Assembly (NCBI GenBank): GCA_022794035.1
Contig: JAAWDX010000003.1
Span: 186,001 to 250,000, forward strand
Length of the DNA stretch: 64,000 bases
DNA from: Lachnospiraceae bacterium
GTDB lineage: Bacteria > Bacillota > Clostridia > Lachnospirales > Bianqueaceae
Reading direction: 5' to 3'
The translations under genes and the position numbers were made by a program. Numbering within the stretch: the stretch's first letter is position 1; every line of letters starts with the position of its first letter. Of the stretch, positions 1 through 7,704 are shown piece after piece. The notes under the pieces were generated by a model that searched no databases, was not told the DNA's origin, and saw only the letters and a program-made list of their open reading frames with translations.

Positions 1-2
1 AG

Positions 3-557
3 CTGCAGAGCACCTATGATCTGCCGATTATGGGGGTGGTTGAGCCGGGAGCCAGAGCTGCCGCGAAGGCAACGCACAGCGGACGCGTCGGCGTGACCGG
101 TACAGAGGCGACCATCCGCTCCGGTGCCTATGAACGTCTTTTGCAGCTGGAGGACAAACAAACAGAGGTATATGCAAAGGCCTGTCCCTTATTTGTTCCC
201 TTAGTAGAAGAAGGATGGTTTGATGACAGCATAACCGCGCAGGTCATTACGCGCTATCTGGCTGAAATCAAAGAAAATCAGGTCGATACGCTGGTGCTGG
301 GCTGCACGCATTATCCGCTTCTAAGGACCCTCATTCAAAAGGAAATGGGCGAGAACGTCACACTTATCAATCCGTCCAGAGCCGTAGTCGAGGAGCTGAG
401 GGCATATCTGCAAGAAAACCAAATGCAAAGCAGCACCCAGCAGGGGCAGTACGAGTTTTATGTCAGCGACAGTACAGACAAATTTCAGGCATTCGGCCGA
501 AAGGTGCTCGAAATCCCCAGCCTAACCGTACAGAAAGTCAATATTGAGAAATATTAA
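3..557 (+). CDS. murI: Glutamate racemase, 5'-truncated by window edge
   Basis: Interconverts L- and D-glutamate, supplying D-Glu for peptidoglycan precursor synthesis in the cytosol. The frame is open from base 3, so the true start lies before the window; about 184 C-terminal residues are visible. The motif GVVEPGARAA near the left edge and LGCTHYPLL (about nt 297-323), which carries the second catalytic cysteine, are family signatures. The N-terminal catalytic cysteine is off-window. It is followed after 3 bp by a DUF1934 gene, so the two are probably co-transcribed. It fits the wall-synthesis theme of the far end of the window although it is 44 kb from the dcw cluster. Confidence 0.95.
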   Translation: MQSTYDLPIMGVVEPGARAAAKATHSGRVGVTGTEATIRSGAYERLLQLEDKQTEVYAKACPLFVPLVEEGWFDDSITAQVITRYLAEIKENQVDTLVLGCTHYPLLRTLIQKEMGENVTLINPSRAVVEELRAYLQENQMQSSTQQGQYEFYVSDSTDKFQAFGRKVLEIPSLTVQKVNIEKY

Positions 558-560
558 GCC

Positions 561-986
561 ATGGAAAAAGAAATCAAAATACAAATGATCAGTCGTTTTC
601 AAAACGAGGCGGCGCCGCTGCAGCGCGAGCTAAAGGCTCGTTACCGCCTTGCAGAGCGCGAAGCAAAGCTGATCTATAAGCAGCAGCTGGATCCGCAGCA
701 GGAGCAGTACACGCCCGAAATCCTCACAGTAGTGATCACGCCGGGGGGAAGAGCGCAGAGGGTGCAGATGAAGCGCCCCGGTACACGCCTTCAGCTAAGC
801 TTTCAGCAAGGCATTGCCTGTACAGCCATCTATGATACGCCGGCCGGAGCCATAGAAGCAGAGCTGCATACGCAGCAACTGGACGGCTGTTTTCTGGCGG
901 GCGAGATTGATCTGCGCCTGCAGTATGAGCTTAAGCTGGGCAGCGAGTCTATGGGCGTAACGATATTGGAAATCAGAAGCATATAA
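561..986 (+). CDS. DUF1934 (YwiB-like) beta-barrel domain protein
   Basis: A 141-residue cytosolic protein with no signal peptide. The layout fits the DUF1934 family: charged N-terminus, a central 'TPAGAIEAELHT' segment and a C-terminal 'GEIDLRLQYELKL' strand ending in 'VTILEI'. Family members are small calycin-like barrels of unknown function, often beside murI or argS in Firmicutes. The ATG lies 3 bp after murI, with no strong ribosome site of its own, suggesting translational coupling. A strong hairpin terminator follows directly. No function is proposed. Confidence 0.75.
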   Translation: MEKEIKIQMISRFQNEAAPLQRELKARYRLAEREAKLIYKQQLDPQQEQYTPEILTVVITPGGRAQRVQMKRPGTRLQLSFQQGIACTAIYDTPAGAIEAELHTQQLDGCFLAGEIDLRLQYELKLGSESMGVTILEIRSI

Positions 987-988
987 AA

Positions 989-1016
989 AAGGAAGCCGAT
1001 CGGCTTCCTTTTATTT
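989..1016. terminator. Bidirectional intrinsic terminator
   Basis: Perfect GGAAGCCGATCGGCTTCC palindrome flanked by A-run and T-run, between convergent genes ending at 986 (+) and 1011 (-). It can serve both strands. Confidence 0.85.
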
Positions 1017-1478
1017 TTTGCTCTGCATATCGCTGACCTTATTCGCCAGCTTTTCACGCCATGTGAGCTTGCGTTCAAATTCAACTTTCTTTTCACCTTT
1101 TTTAGCTGTGTTAAAGCTCATGATATATCCGCCGGAGACCTCAAGTTTGACAATTTTTTTAACCGGCAAAGCCTCGAACACCTGCTTATCAGAAAACATT
1201 GTTAAAATCTGAGGTCCTACTTTGACCTTGACCAGCGGCACCTTTTGAAAACGCATGCGCTTAGGAACCTGTTCCATAACGGATTTTGGCATATTGGCCT
1301 GAGAAATTCTGATCTTTTTTTTGTCAATAATCAAAGCGGAAATGGTTTGTTTATTTTGCTCCACAATCTGCATAGAAGCAGCCTGCTTCTTTTGCATCTT
1401 CTTGCCCAGAAAGTAAAGACCGACGAGAACGAGTGCAATAATAATGATAACGGTAAAAAATATTCCAAGTGCGTCCAA
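1011..1478 (-). CDS. Conserved membrane-anchored protein, unknown function
   Basis: A 155-residue protein with one N-terminal transmembrane helix (about residues 5-24, 'IFFTVIIIIALVLVGLYFLG') and a basic stop-transfer 'KKMQKK', then a soluble lysine-rich domain. The topology suggests an N-out anchor with a cytosolic domain. I do not recognise the family; the layout resembles small conserved Lachnospiraceae proteins. An AGGAGG-like ribosome site (read from 'aggcctccttt') precedes the start. It is monocistronic, convergent with DUF1934 and divergent from cardiolipin synthase. Confidence 0.65.
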   Translation of the reverse strand: MDALGIFFTVIIIIALVLVGLYFLGKKMQKKQAASMQIVEQNKQTISALIIDKKKIRISQANMPKSVMEQVPKRMRFQKVPLVKVKVGPQILTMFSDKQVFEALPVKKIVKLEVSGGYIMSFNTAKKGEKKVEFERKLTWREKLANKVSDMQSKK

Positions 1479-1585
1479 GGGAATAGGCCTCCTTTAAATC
1501 AAATAAGCCAGAGTCATTATGCTGGCATTATATGCATATCAATCTTTAGTTTAGTCTATTTGTGAGGATTAGTCAATAATTTTTC

Positions 1586-1614
1586 TTGAAAAGTTCTTAA
1601 ATGTAGCATATACT
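1586..1614 (+). promoter_or_regulatory. Sigma-A promoter of cls
   Basis: TTGAAA at 1586-1591, 17-bp spacer, TATACT at 1609-1614, 30 bp before the cls ATG, with ribosome site AAGGAGGAG at about 1629-1637. Confidence 0.75.
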
Positions 1615-1643
1615 AAATCATATGCAATTAAGGAGGAGAAGGC

Positions 1644-3140
1644 ATGTGGGCAGGATTTGTTGATATTATTGCAGAAGTGAGTCGGTACATATTTTGGATC
1701 AATATGCTGCTTGGGCTGATTCTGGTATTTTTTGAGCGTAGAAATACCGGTACGCTATGGGCGTGGCTGCTATTGATGTTTTTTGTGCCGATAGCCGGCT
1801 TCCTTTTTTATTTATATTTCGGACAGGATCTTCGCAAAACAAAAATGTTTAAGGCTAAGCAAGTAGAAGATATGATTCAGATTGCGGAGCTGCAAAAGAA
1901 ACGAATCGATGATAAAACCAGAAATCCGCTGCCTCAGTATGAGCAGTATATGGATACAGCCAGGATGCTGCTGGACAGCGGGCAGGCCGTGATCAGCGAT
2001 AATAATTATGTAGACATCTTTACAGATGGAGAAGATAAATTTACCAGTCTGATGGCCGATCTGCGGCAGGCAAAGGAATATATCTATATTCAGTATTACA
2101 TTTTTCGCGGTGATGAGCTGGGAAAACAGATTATGGATATTCTGTGCCAAAAGGCGCAGGAAGGACTTGAAGTGCGCCTGCTTACCGACGGCATGGGCAG
2201 TATGGGAGAGAAAAAGGCCTTTTTTCAGCGGCTGCGCCAGGCTGGCGGCAGGGTGACTGTGTTTTATCCGCCCTTTGTACCATATATAAATTTTCGTATT
2301 AACTATCGCAACCATCGTAAGCTTGTGGTTATCGACGGAAATATTGGTTATGTCGGAGGGTTTAATGTCGGGGATGAATATCTAGGTAAAGGCAAGCTTG
2401 GGTATTGGCGGGATACGCATCTGCGGATCCAGGGCAGTGCCGTCGACGATATGGAGATGCGCTTTTTGCTGGACTGGAACTATGCCAGTCCCAGTAAGAT
2501 TCGTCGTGACCGCTTTTATGGGCGCGACCGCAGCGGCGAGGAGTATATTCCGGCGATTCGCAAAATCCCAGGGGCGCATCCTAAATTTAGCCATGTGGTC
2601 ATGCAGATCGTATCAAGCGGACCTGACTCGGCCTGGCAGAATATTCGCAATGGATATTTAAAGCTGATTACAGAGGCGGAAAAGAAAATTTATATTGAAA
2701 CACCCTATCTGGTGCTGGATGATGTGCTTTTAGAAAATCTGCGGATAGCAGCGCTATCCGGCCTCGATGTGCGTGTGATCATTCCCAATAAGGCAGATCA
2801 TATGATGCTCGATGGCGCCAATATGTCGTATGTGGGCGATCTTTTGGAGGCCGGAGCGCGCTGCTATACCTATCAGAATGGATTCATCCACAGCAAGAGC
2901 ATTATCGTGGATGATGTGCTCTGCTCCGTGGGAACGGCTAATATGGATATTCGCAGCTTTAAGCTGGATTTTGAGGTGAATGCCTTTATCTATAATCCAG
3001 AGCTGACAGCAGAGCTGACAAGATGCTTCATGAAGGATCTGGAGCTCAGTCAGGAGATTACAGTAGAGGCCTATAAAAGGCGTTCTCTTTGGATGCGCTT
3101 TAAGGAATCGGTTATGCGTCTTGTTTCACCGCTCCTATAA
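1644..3140 (+). CDS. cls: Cardiolipin synthase (phospholipase D family)
   Basis: Membrane enzyme that condenses two phosphatidylglycerol molecules to cardiolipin and glycerol. At 498 residues it matches bacterial ClsA length. Two N-terminal hydrophobic helices (about residues 10-65, the PLDc_N region) are followed by two PLD domains with intact HKD motifs: HRKLVVIDGN from residue 224 and HSKSIIVDD from residue 416, the latter followed by 'GTANMD'. A good sigma-A promoter and AAGGAGG ribosome site precede it. It appears monocistronic. Confidence 0.95.
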   Translation: MWAGFVDIIAEVSRYIFWINMLLGLILVFFERRNTGTLWAWLLLMFFVPIAGFLFYLYFGQDLRKTKMFKAKQVEDMIQIAELQKKRIDDKTRNPLPQYEQYMDTARMLLDSGQAVISDNNYVDIFTDGEDKFTSLMADLRQAKEYIYIQYYIFRGDELGKQIMDILCQKAQEGLEVRLLTDGMGSMGEKKAFFQRLRQAGGRVTVFYPPFVPYINFRINYRNHRKLVVIDGNIGYVGGFNVGDEYLGKGKLGYWRDTHLRIQGSAVDDMEMRFLLDWNYASPSKIRRDRFYGRDRSGEEYIPAIRKIPGAHPKFSHVVMQIVSSGPDSAWQNIRNGYLKLITEAEKKIYIETPYLVLDDVLLENLRIAALSGLDVRVIIPNKADHMMLDGANMSYVGDLLEAGARCYTYQNGFIHSKSIIVDDVLCSVGTANMDIRSFKLDFEVNAFIYNPELTAELTRCFMKDLELSQEITVEAYKRRSLWMRFKESVMRLVSPLL

Positions 3141-3151
3141 TGCAGTGCCAT

Positions 3152-3280
3152 TCATTTGACATATTTAGCAAGACAGAAAATGATCAGCATAAGCAGAAGC
3201 ATGACAACGAAAATTCCCAGCATTCCCTTGCCCATAATGGAAAGGGATGTTAAAAATGTGGATAAAATTTCTGAATTCAT
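3152..3280 (-). CDS. OadG-like small membrane subunit, 42 residues
   Basis: A short gene read directly from the minus strand. It starts at ATG 3280 behind AAAGGAGC (spacing about 6) and ends at TGA 3152-3154. The peptide begins MNSEILSTFL, has a 'MGKGMLGIFVVM' helix start and one hydrophobic span (about residues 20-37), and ends 'AKYVK'. This is the topology of the small gamma (OadG) subunits of sodium-translocating decarboxylases, cut to the membrane anchor; the 'GMLGIFVVM' pattern matches 'G.G.V..vL'. It lies 16 bp downstream of the beta-subunit gene in the same operon, which supports a two-subunit complex. Assignment to the 'OadG-related small transporter subunit' type is an inference. Confidence 0.75.
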   Translation of the reverse strand: MNSEILSTFLTSLSIMGKGMLGIFVVMLLLMLIIFCLAKYVK

Positions 3281-3296
3281 GATGATGCTCCTTTCA

Positions 3297-4433
3297 TTAT
3301 AATAAATTAGATACGAGGCCTAGGATGATGCCTCCGGCAACAACAGAACCGATCTGCCCCGCCACATTTGCGCCCACGGCGTGCATCAGCAAATGGTTGG
3401 TGGGGTCTTCTTTTAATCCCATCTTTTGAATCACGCGTGCGGACATGGGAAAGGCCGAGATGCCGGCGGCGCCGACCATGGGATTGATTTTGTTTTTACT
3501 GAATAGGTTCAAAAATTTGGCAAAGAATACGCCGCCGATTGTATCAAAGATAAAAGCCAAAAGACCGATCCCCATGATCATGAGTGTTTGCGGCGTGATG
3601 AAATCGGCTGCTTTCATGCTGAAGGAAATGGTGATGCCCAGCAGCAGCGTAATTAAATGAGAGAGCTCCTTCTGTGCCGCTTCCGAAAGATTTTTAAGCA
3701 CGCCGCATTCGCGGATTAGATTGCCAAACATTAAAAAGCCAACGAGTGAAACAGAGCTGGGGGCAATCAGGCCGGCGATAAAGGTGACAATAATAGGGAA
3801 AAAGATGCGCGCCTTTCGCGAGACGGCGCTCGGTTGATAGGGCATTCGGATGCGGCGTTCTTTCTGCGTAGTCACGAGTTTGATTGCAAAGGGCTGGATG
3901 ATGGGGACGAGAGCCATATACGAGTAGGCGGCTACTGCGATAGCGCCGATGTATTTAGACTGAAAGATCTGTGAGACCAAAATCGAGGTAGGTCCGTCAG
4001 CAGCGCCGATGATGCCGATAGAAGCAGCGTCGCGCAGGTCAAAGCCTAAAAGCACAGCAAGGGAAAGGGCAAAAAAGATACCAAATTGCGCCGCAGCGCC
4101 AAAAAGCAGCATTTTTGGATTAGATAGCAAGGGACCAAAATCAATCATAGCGCCAATGCCAATAAAGAGGAGAAGGGGCATGGCTTCAGAGGCTTCGATG
4201 CCAATGTGAAAAAGCCATTCAATAATACCGCTGATTTCACCAATGCCGGCAAGCGTTTGATTGATTGCACCGGAAAAAGGCAGATTTACTAAAATGGCGC
4301 CAAAGCCCATGGGCAGGAGCAGGGCAGGCTCGAAATCCTTTTGAATCGCTAGGTAGATGAGCAAAATGCCAAGTAAATACATGACTACCTGCTGCCAGGT
4401 AATGGCCATCAGGCCTGAGATTAGAAATTCCAT
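3297..4433 (-). CDS. Sodium-translocating decarboxylase beta subunit (OadB/GcdB family)
   Basis: A 378-residue polytopic membrane protein. In classical complexes the beta subunit decarboxylates carboxybiotin and pumps two Na+. Family marks include 'PLLLFIGIGAMIDFGPLLSNP', 'GIIGAADGPTSILVSQ' with the DGPT loop and conserved Asp, and 'GAAGISAFPMSARVIQ'. Length and repeats match OadB/GcdB. What is missing is notable: no carboxyltransferase alpha subunit, biotin carrier or acyl-CoA carboxylase gene is nearby, only a 42-residue OadG-like peptide. Ribosome site is TGGAGG. Upstream is a candidate yybP-ykoY riboswitch with a terminator, which would place it under Mn2+ control rather than carbon control. 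Substrate here is open. Confidence 0.9.
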   Translation of the reverse strand: MEFLISGLMAITWQQVVMYLLGILLIYLAIQKDFEPALLLPMGFGAILVNLPFSGAINQTLAGIGEISGIIEWLFHIGIEASEAMPLLLFIGIGAMIDFGPLLSNPKMLLFGAAAQFGIFFALSLAVLLGFDLRDAASIGIIGAADGPTSILVSQIFQSKYIGAIAVAAYSYMALVPIIQPFAIKLVTTQKERRIRMPYQPSAVSRKARIFFPIIVTFIAGLIAPSSVSLVGFLMFGNLIRECGVLKNLSEAAQKELSHLITLLLGITISFSMKAADFITPQTLMIMGIGLLAFIFDTIGGVFFAKFLNLFSKNKINPMVGAAGISAFPMSARVIQKMGLKEDPTNHLLMHAVGANVAGQIGSVVAGGIILGLVSNLL

Positions 4434-4463
4434 AATGTTTCCTCCATTTTAATTCGGGAGAAC

Positions 4464-4586
4464 GTAAAAAGACCTGTATCCTACCCGAGTAGGATACAGG
4501 TCTTGTCAGTTACAATTATACCAGCCGTTGGTCAGCTTGCTGTTGGCATAATTCCGCGGGTGCGGCGACTACTCCCCCGTAATGCT
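4464..4586 (-). promoter_or_regulatory. Candidate yybP-ykoY (Mn2+) riboswitch with overlapping terminator
   Basis: Read on the minus strand. GGGGAGTAG (4569-4577) and CAAGACC flank a possible P1 stem, TACGGG (4576-4581) with CCTGTA. An inner P1.1 of GTC/GAC is possible. CCGC/GCGG forms a short P2, and AATTATGCC pairs with GGTATAATT as a 9-bp stem. These are the family's hallmark sequences in the right order. The 3' P1 strand is also the first strand of a 16-bp terminator (4469-4504, T-run to 4464). Aptamer and terminator thus exclude each other, which matches the known ON-switch logic: Mn2+ bound, gene expressed. The usual P4 arm is not obvious. Confidence 0.72.
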
Positions 4587-4592
4587 GGGCTT

Positions 4593-4621
4593 AGTGTATC
4601 ATATGCATCGTCGATAGTCAA
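4593..4621 (-). promoter_or_regulatory. Sigma-A promoter of the riboswitch-oadB transcript
   Basis: On the minus strand TTGACT (4616-4621), 17-bp spacer, TACACT (4593-4598). Predicted start near 4586, just before the aptamer. Confidence 0.6.
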
Positions 4622-4671
4622 GGATAAAAAAGGTTTGGATTTGGTTTGGGTTTAATTCTCATGCCGGGGTG

Positions 4672-4770
4672 GCTGCATGACGACTGCCTGCGTTGTGTGT
4701 GGATGTATGACGATTGGCTGCCTGTGTCGTGTGTGGACGTATGTCGATTGGTTGCGTGCGCCATGTGTGG
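4672..4770. repeat. Imperfect tandem repeat, three units of about 30-34 bp
   Basis: Three degenerate units begin ATGACGACTG, ATGACGATTG and ATGTCGATTG, and each ends in GTGTGTGG-like sequence. No coding potential is convincing here. It lies in a gene-free stretch (4622-5173). Confidence 0.6.
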
Positions 4771-4955
4771 CTGAAATTGAAAATATAGCTGAAGGTTTTC
4801 TGCTATTTTGATTTTTTCCACCATATGTGGTGGAATTTCTTCAGCCACATTACTTTTCAGAGACGGTTCATGACGGAGAAAGTTCCACCATTGTTATCGT
4901 TTTCTGCCATGAATAGCTGAATTTTTTCAGCTAATTTCAATTTTTCCACCACGCA
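4770..4955. repeat. Mosaic inverted repeat, copy 1
   Basis: Palindromic words alternate: TCCACCATATGTGGTGGAA, TAGCTGAA...TTCAGCTA and 'ATTTTTCCACCAC'. The same words recur near 7.5, 24.6, 35.4 and 43.4 kb. No gene is supported in this stretch. Confidence 0.6.
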
Positions 4956-4979
4956 CGGCTCAACCTATGATACAATAAA

Positions 4980-5136
4980 GGCGGCAAAGCAAATTTGGCT
5001 AGTCAAATCCCTGAGTCGCCTTATAAATTTGTCGCAAGTGACAAACTCCGATGTTATCACAGTATACAAATGATCTTTTAGATCATTTGTATTAAGAGTG
5101 ACTTTTGCTAATCTTATGCGATCGCAAGAATCCATA
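4980..5136 (+). repeat. Structured intergenic element, copy A
   Basis: Outer arms GGCGGC (4980-4985) and GTCGCC (5015-5020), core TCAAATCCCTGAG, and hairpin TTTGTC/GACAAA (5028-5045), then GATCGCAAGAATCC near 5123-5136. It aligns with the copies at 38358 and 38448. An additional perfect 10-bp hairpin ACAAATGATC/GATCATTTGT (5066-5090) is present only here. The element sits just upstream of the GNAT gene. Confidence 0.65.
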
Positions 5137-5173
5137 TGGTAAAATAAAAACTTGAAATGGGGGTGCTGATCCA

Positions 5174-5704
5174 GTGCAGATGAATATTGAGCTTGTAAAA
5201 TTAACGAGTGAGTATAAAGAACAGCTTATAGATATGCTGACAGAATGGAAAAATGATATCCTTATCAATCATACGGATAAGTCTCCGGGCAGGTTATGGG
5301 CCAATGATTTTCATGATTTTGATCATTATCTTAAAAACCTAGAGATCAAAGAGGATACCCCCGGTGGACTAGTTCCGGATACAACATTATTTTGTCTTGA
5401 TAAAGACAGGAATATTTTCGTAGGAGCTGTCAATATCCGGCACTATCTCAATGAGGCATTATTAAAAAATGGCGGTCATATAGGCGATGGAATTAGACCC
5501 AGTGAAAGAAGAAAGGGCTATGCAACGGCCATGATCACTTTGGCGCTAGAGGAATGTAAAAAGCTTGGCATTGATAAGGTGCTCATGTGCTGTGACAAAG
5601 ACAATATTGGTTCGGCGAAATCAATCATAAATAATGGCGGTGTATTGGAAAATGAGATCGAAGAGGACGGGCATATCGAGCAGCGGTATTGGATTCAGCT
5701 GTAG
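5174..5704 (+). CDS. GNAT family N-acetyltransferase
   Basis: A 176-residue cytosolic acetyltransferase. The acetyl-CoA-binding motif A is seen as 'GDGIRPSERRKGYATAMI' (about residues 108-125), followed by 'VLMCCDKDNIGSAKSIINNGG', typical of RimI/'predicted acetyltransferase' relatives. The N-terminal part ('MLTEWKND', 'FHDFDHYLKN') matches GNATs annotated in clostridia as resistance-like; substrate is unknown. The GTG start is 9 bp after GGGGGTG; an ATG at 5180 is an alternative. The gene stands alone after a structured repeat and before a PHP gene 42 bp downstream. Confidence 0.85.
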   Translation: MQMNIELVKLTSEYKEQLIDMLTEWKNDILINHTDKSPGRLWANDFHDFDHYLKNLEIKEDTPGGLVPDTTLFCLDKDRNIFVGAVNIRHYLNEALLKNGGHIGDGIRPSERRKGYATAMITLALEECKKLGIDKVLMCCDKDNIGSAKSIINNGGVLENEIEEDGHIEQRYWIQL

Positions 5705-5746
5705 GATAGAACCCATTACCAGACGGAGGGGGAAAGGAGAAGAAAC

Positions 5747-6607
5747 ATGAAGCAGTATGCGGATCTGCATGTACATACCCATATGTCAGACGGAAGCGAT
5801 TCGGTAGAAGAGGTGCTCAGACAAGCGAGCGATAACAACGTCTCCTTTTTATCCATTACCGATCATAATACCTTAGACGCGTATAAAAAAAATATAAATA
5901 AAGAGGCTGAAAAGCGAGGAATTCAGCTGCTTCCCGGAGTGGAGCTAGACGTGATTCATAAGCAAAAGCAGTACCATTTACTGGCGTATGGCATTGACAT
6001 TCACAATGCTGCACTGCAGGAAGCCTGCACATATAATTGCAAGGTACAGGAGCAATATAATTTTTCTTTGCTTCAATGCATGATACAGGATGGCTTAGCA
6101 CTTTCGGAATCAGAGTATCAGCAATATATGATTCCGTCAGGACGAGGCGGATGGAAGCTGCTCAACTATCTGCTCGATGCTGGGGTGACTCACAGCCTGC
6201 TGGAAGGAACGAAATATTATCGGCAATATGGATTTGATTCCAATCATATTGCATTTATCAGCCTCGAGGAAGCAATCGGCATTGTAAAAGGGGCATCCGG
6301 GATTCCGGTGCTGGCGCATCCGGCCGAGCAAATCCCTTATAGCGCATATGATCAAGATCATGATTCGTTTTGGACGGCACTAGAGGAGCTGCTGCAAACC
6401 CAAATTGAAGGAATAGAATGCATTCATCCGCTTCATGGGTTTGAGCTTCAAGAAGAGCTGATAGCGCTATGTAAGGAGAGAGGGTTATTCATTTCCGGAG
6501 GAACAGATTATCATGGCCGGTTTTTTAATAAACAAAAACAGAGGATTGGCGGACAGTTCATTTCAGCAGATATTGTTAAAAGCCTAATTATGGAGAAAGT
6601 GCAGTGA
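5747..6607 (+). CDS. PHP domain phosphoesterase
   Basis: A 286-residue metal-dependent phosphoesterase. Metal-binding motifs are clear: 'DLHVHTHMSDGS' near the N-terminus, 'SITDHNTLDA', 'LPGVELDV', 'VLAHPAEQI' and C-terminal 'GGTDYHG'. This is the YciV/RNase AM-like arrangement that acts on 3',5'-nucleoside bisphosphates or short RNA 5' ends; the exact substrate is inferred. A GGAGAAG ribosome site precedes the ATG. The TGA stop overlaps the GTG start of the next gene, implying translational coupling with the NusG-II gene. Confidence 0.85.
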   Translation: MKQYADLHVHTHMSDGSDSVEEVLRQASDNNVSFLSITDHNTLDAYKKNINKEAEKRGIQLLPGVELDVIHKQKQYHLLAYGIDIHNAALQEACTYNCKVQEQYNFSLLQCMIQDGLALSESEYQQYMIPSGRGGWKLLNYLLDAGVTHSLLEGTKYYRQYGFDSNHIAFISLEEAIGIVKGASGIPVLAHPAEQIPYSAYDQDHDSFWTALEELLQTQIEGIECIHPLHGFELQEELIALCKERGLFISGGTDYHGRFFNKQKQRIGGQFISADIVKSLIMEKVQ

Positions 6608-6987
6608 AGCAGTCAAGATGGAAAAAAGCCGACTGGATTTTGCTCGGGAGCCTGTTAGCCGCAGGGCTGTTAGGAGGATTGCTGCTATTTTTGACCAGTA
6701 AAACCGGTCAAAGAGTGCAGGTTCGGGTAGGCGGCGAGATTCAGGCTGTGTACCGGCTGGAAGAAGAGGGGCGCTACCGCATAGAGGGCGCTGAAGGCGG
6801 AAGCAATATCCTAGTCATTCAAGACGGGAAGGCATGGGTTGAAGAAGCATCCTGCCCGGATGGACTATGCATGCATATGGGAAAAATCATGCAGCAGGGG
6901 CAGTCCATCGTATGTCTGCCAAATCAGGTGATTATAGAAATCACAGAAGCCGGAGCAGAGCAAAAGGTTGACGGCGTGGTTCGATAA
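6604..6987 (+). CDS. NusG domain II-containing membrane-anchored protein
   Basis: A 127-residue protein with one N-terminal transmembrane helix (about residues 10-30) and an extracytoplasmic beta domain. 'VRVGGEIQAVYRLEEEGRYRIEG' and 'CPDGLCMHMGKI...SIVCLPNQVIIEI' match the NusG_II family (PF07009). The two cysteines in 'CPDGLC' and one in 'VCLP' are conserved in this family. In Clostridia this gene typically precedes a Gx-transporter gene, sometimes with FMN-binding/ApbE proteins, as here with a 12-bp gap. The GTG start overlaps the previous stop. Confidence 0.85.
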   Translation: MKQSRWKKADWILLGSLLAAGLLGGLLLFLTSKTGQRVQVRVGGEIQAVYRLEEEGRYRIEGAEGGSNILVIQDGKAWVEEASCPDGLCMHMGKIMQQGQSIVCLPNQVIIEITEAGAEQKVDGVVR

Positions 6988-6999
6988 GAGGAAAATGAT

Positions 7000-7497
7000 A
7001 TGAAACAGACACAGAGAATTGCGCAGTACGGAATCCTGATTGCCCTCGCAATGATTTTAAGCTATGTCGAAGCGCAGATTCCAGCATTTTTCGCTGTGCC
7101 CGGGATGAAGCTGGGGCTTACCAACATCGTAGTGCTGCTGGCGCTTTATCAGCTGGGAATCAAGAGCGCTTTGCTGATCAATGGAATACGGATTCTTTTA
7201 GTTGCGCTTCTATTTGGAAACGGCATGAGTCTGGCGTATAGCCTTGCCGGAGGCCTCTTGAGCGGCCTGATCATGATCCTGCTAAAAAAAACAGAGCGTT
7301 TTCACATGATCACCGTGAGCATAGCAGGCGGCATTTCGCACAATGTCGGACAGATTTTAGCCGCAATGGCGCTGCTGCAAACGAAATCGCTCGCATGGTA
7401 TCTGATTTTTCTTTGGTTTGCAGGTCTTGTAAGCGGCAGCCTAATTGGAATTATAGGAGAAGAGCTGTGTAAACGAATCCATTTGGGTAAGAGATGA
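7000..7497 (+). CDS. Gx transporter family protein (heptaprenyl diphosphate synthase component I family)
   Basis: A 165-residue integral membrane protein with about five hydrophobic helices, starting 'IAQYGILIALAMILSYVEAQIP' and containing 'PGMKLGLTNIVVLLALYQLG', signatures of Pfam HepPP_syn_1. The family name comes from one lactococcal assignment; the fold resembles an ECF-type S component, and a transport role is more likely than catalysis. It forms a unit with the NusG-II gene. A repeat and bidirectional terminator follow. Confidence 0.85.
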   Translation: MKQTQRIAQYGILIALAMILSYVEAQIPAFFAVPGMKLGLTNIVVLLALYQLGIKSALLINGIRILLVALLFGNGMSLAYSLAGGLLSGLIMILLKKTERFHMITVSIAGGISHNVGQILAAMALLQTKSLAWYLIFLWFAGLVSGSLIGIIGEELCKRIHLGKR

Positions 7498-7504
7498 ATT
7501 ATCC

Positions 7505-7565
7505 TATTTTTCCACCGCCGCGGGCGGAAATGGACGATATAGCTGATTTTCCACTATTGCCGTAG
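7505..7565. repeat. Mosaic inverted repeat, copy 2
   Basis: CCGCCGCGGGCGG followed by AAATGGACGATATAGCTGA. The latter word reappears in reverse complement near 35430-35455. Confidence 0.6.
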
Positions 7566-7612
7566 CTCCCGTAGGATGGCAGAGGGATATCCATTAGCAA
7601 GCATCCTGAAAT

Positions 7613-7645
7613 AAAAAAGTGACGGAAAAATTCCGCCACTTTTTT
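7613..7645. terminator. Bidirectional terminator built from repeat words
   Basis: AAAAAAGTGACGGAA pairs with TTCCGCCACTTTTTT with one mismatch or wobble. It lies between convergent genes ending at 7497 and 7705. Confidence 0.8.
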
Positions 7646-7704
7646 GAATTTTACCAGTTCTGGCAAAAGCCGAGAAGGCCGCAGATCATACGAAATGCCT
7701 TTCC

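Noticed and set aside
4672-4770. CRISPR-like array
   Set aside because: Only three degenerate units without constant repeat and spacer lengths and no cas genes.
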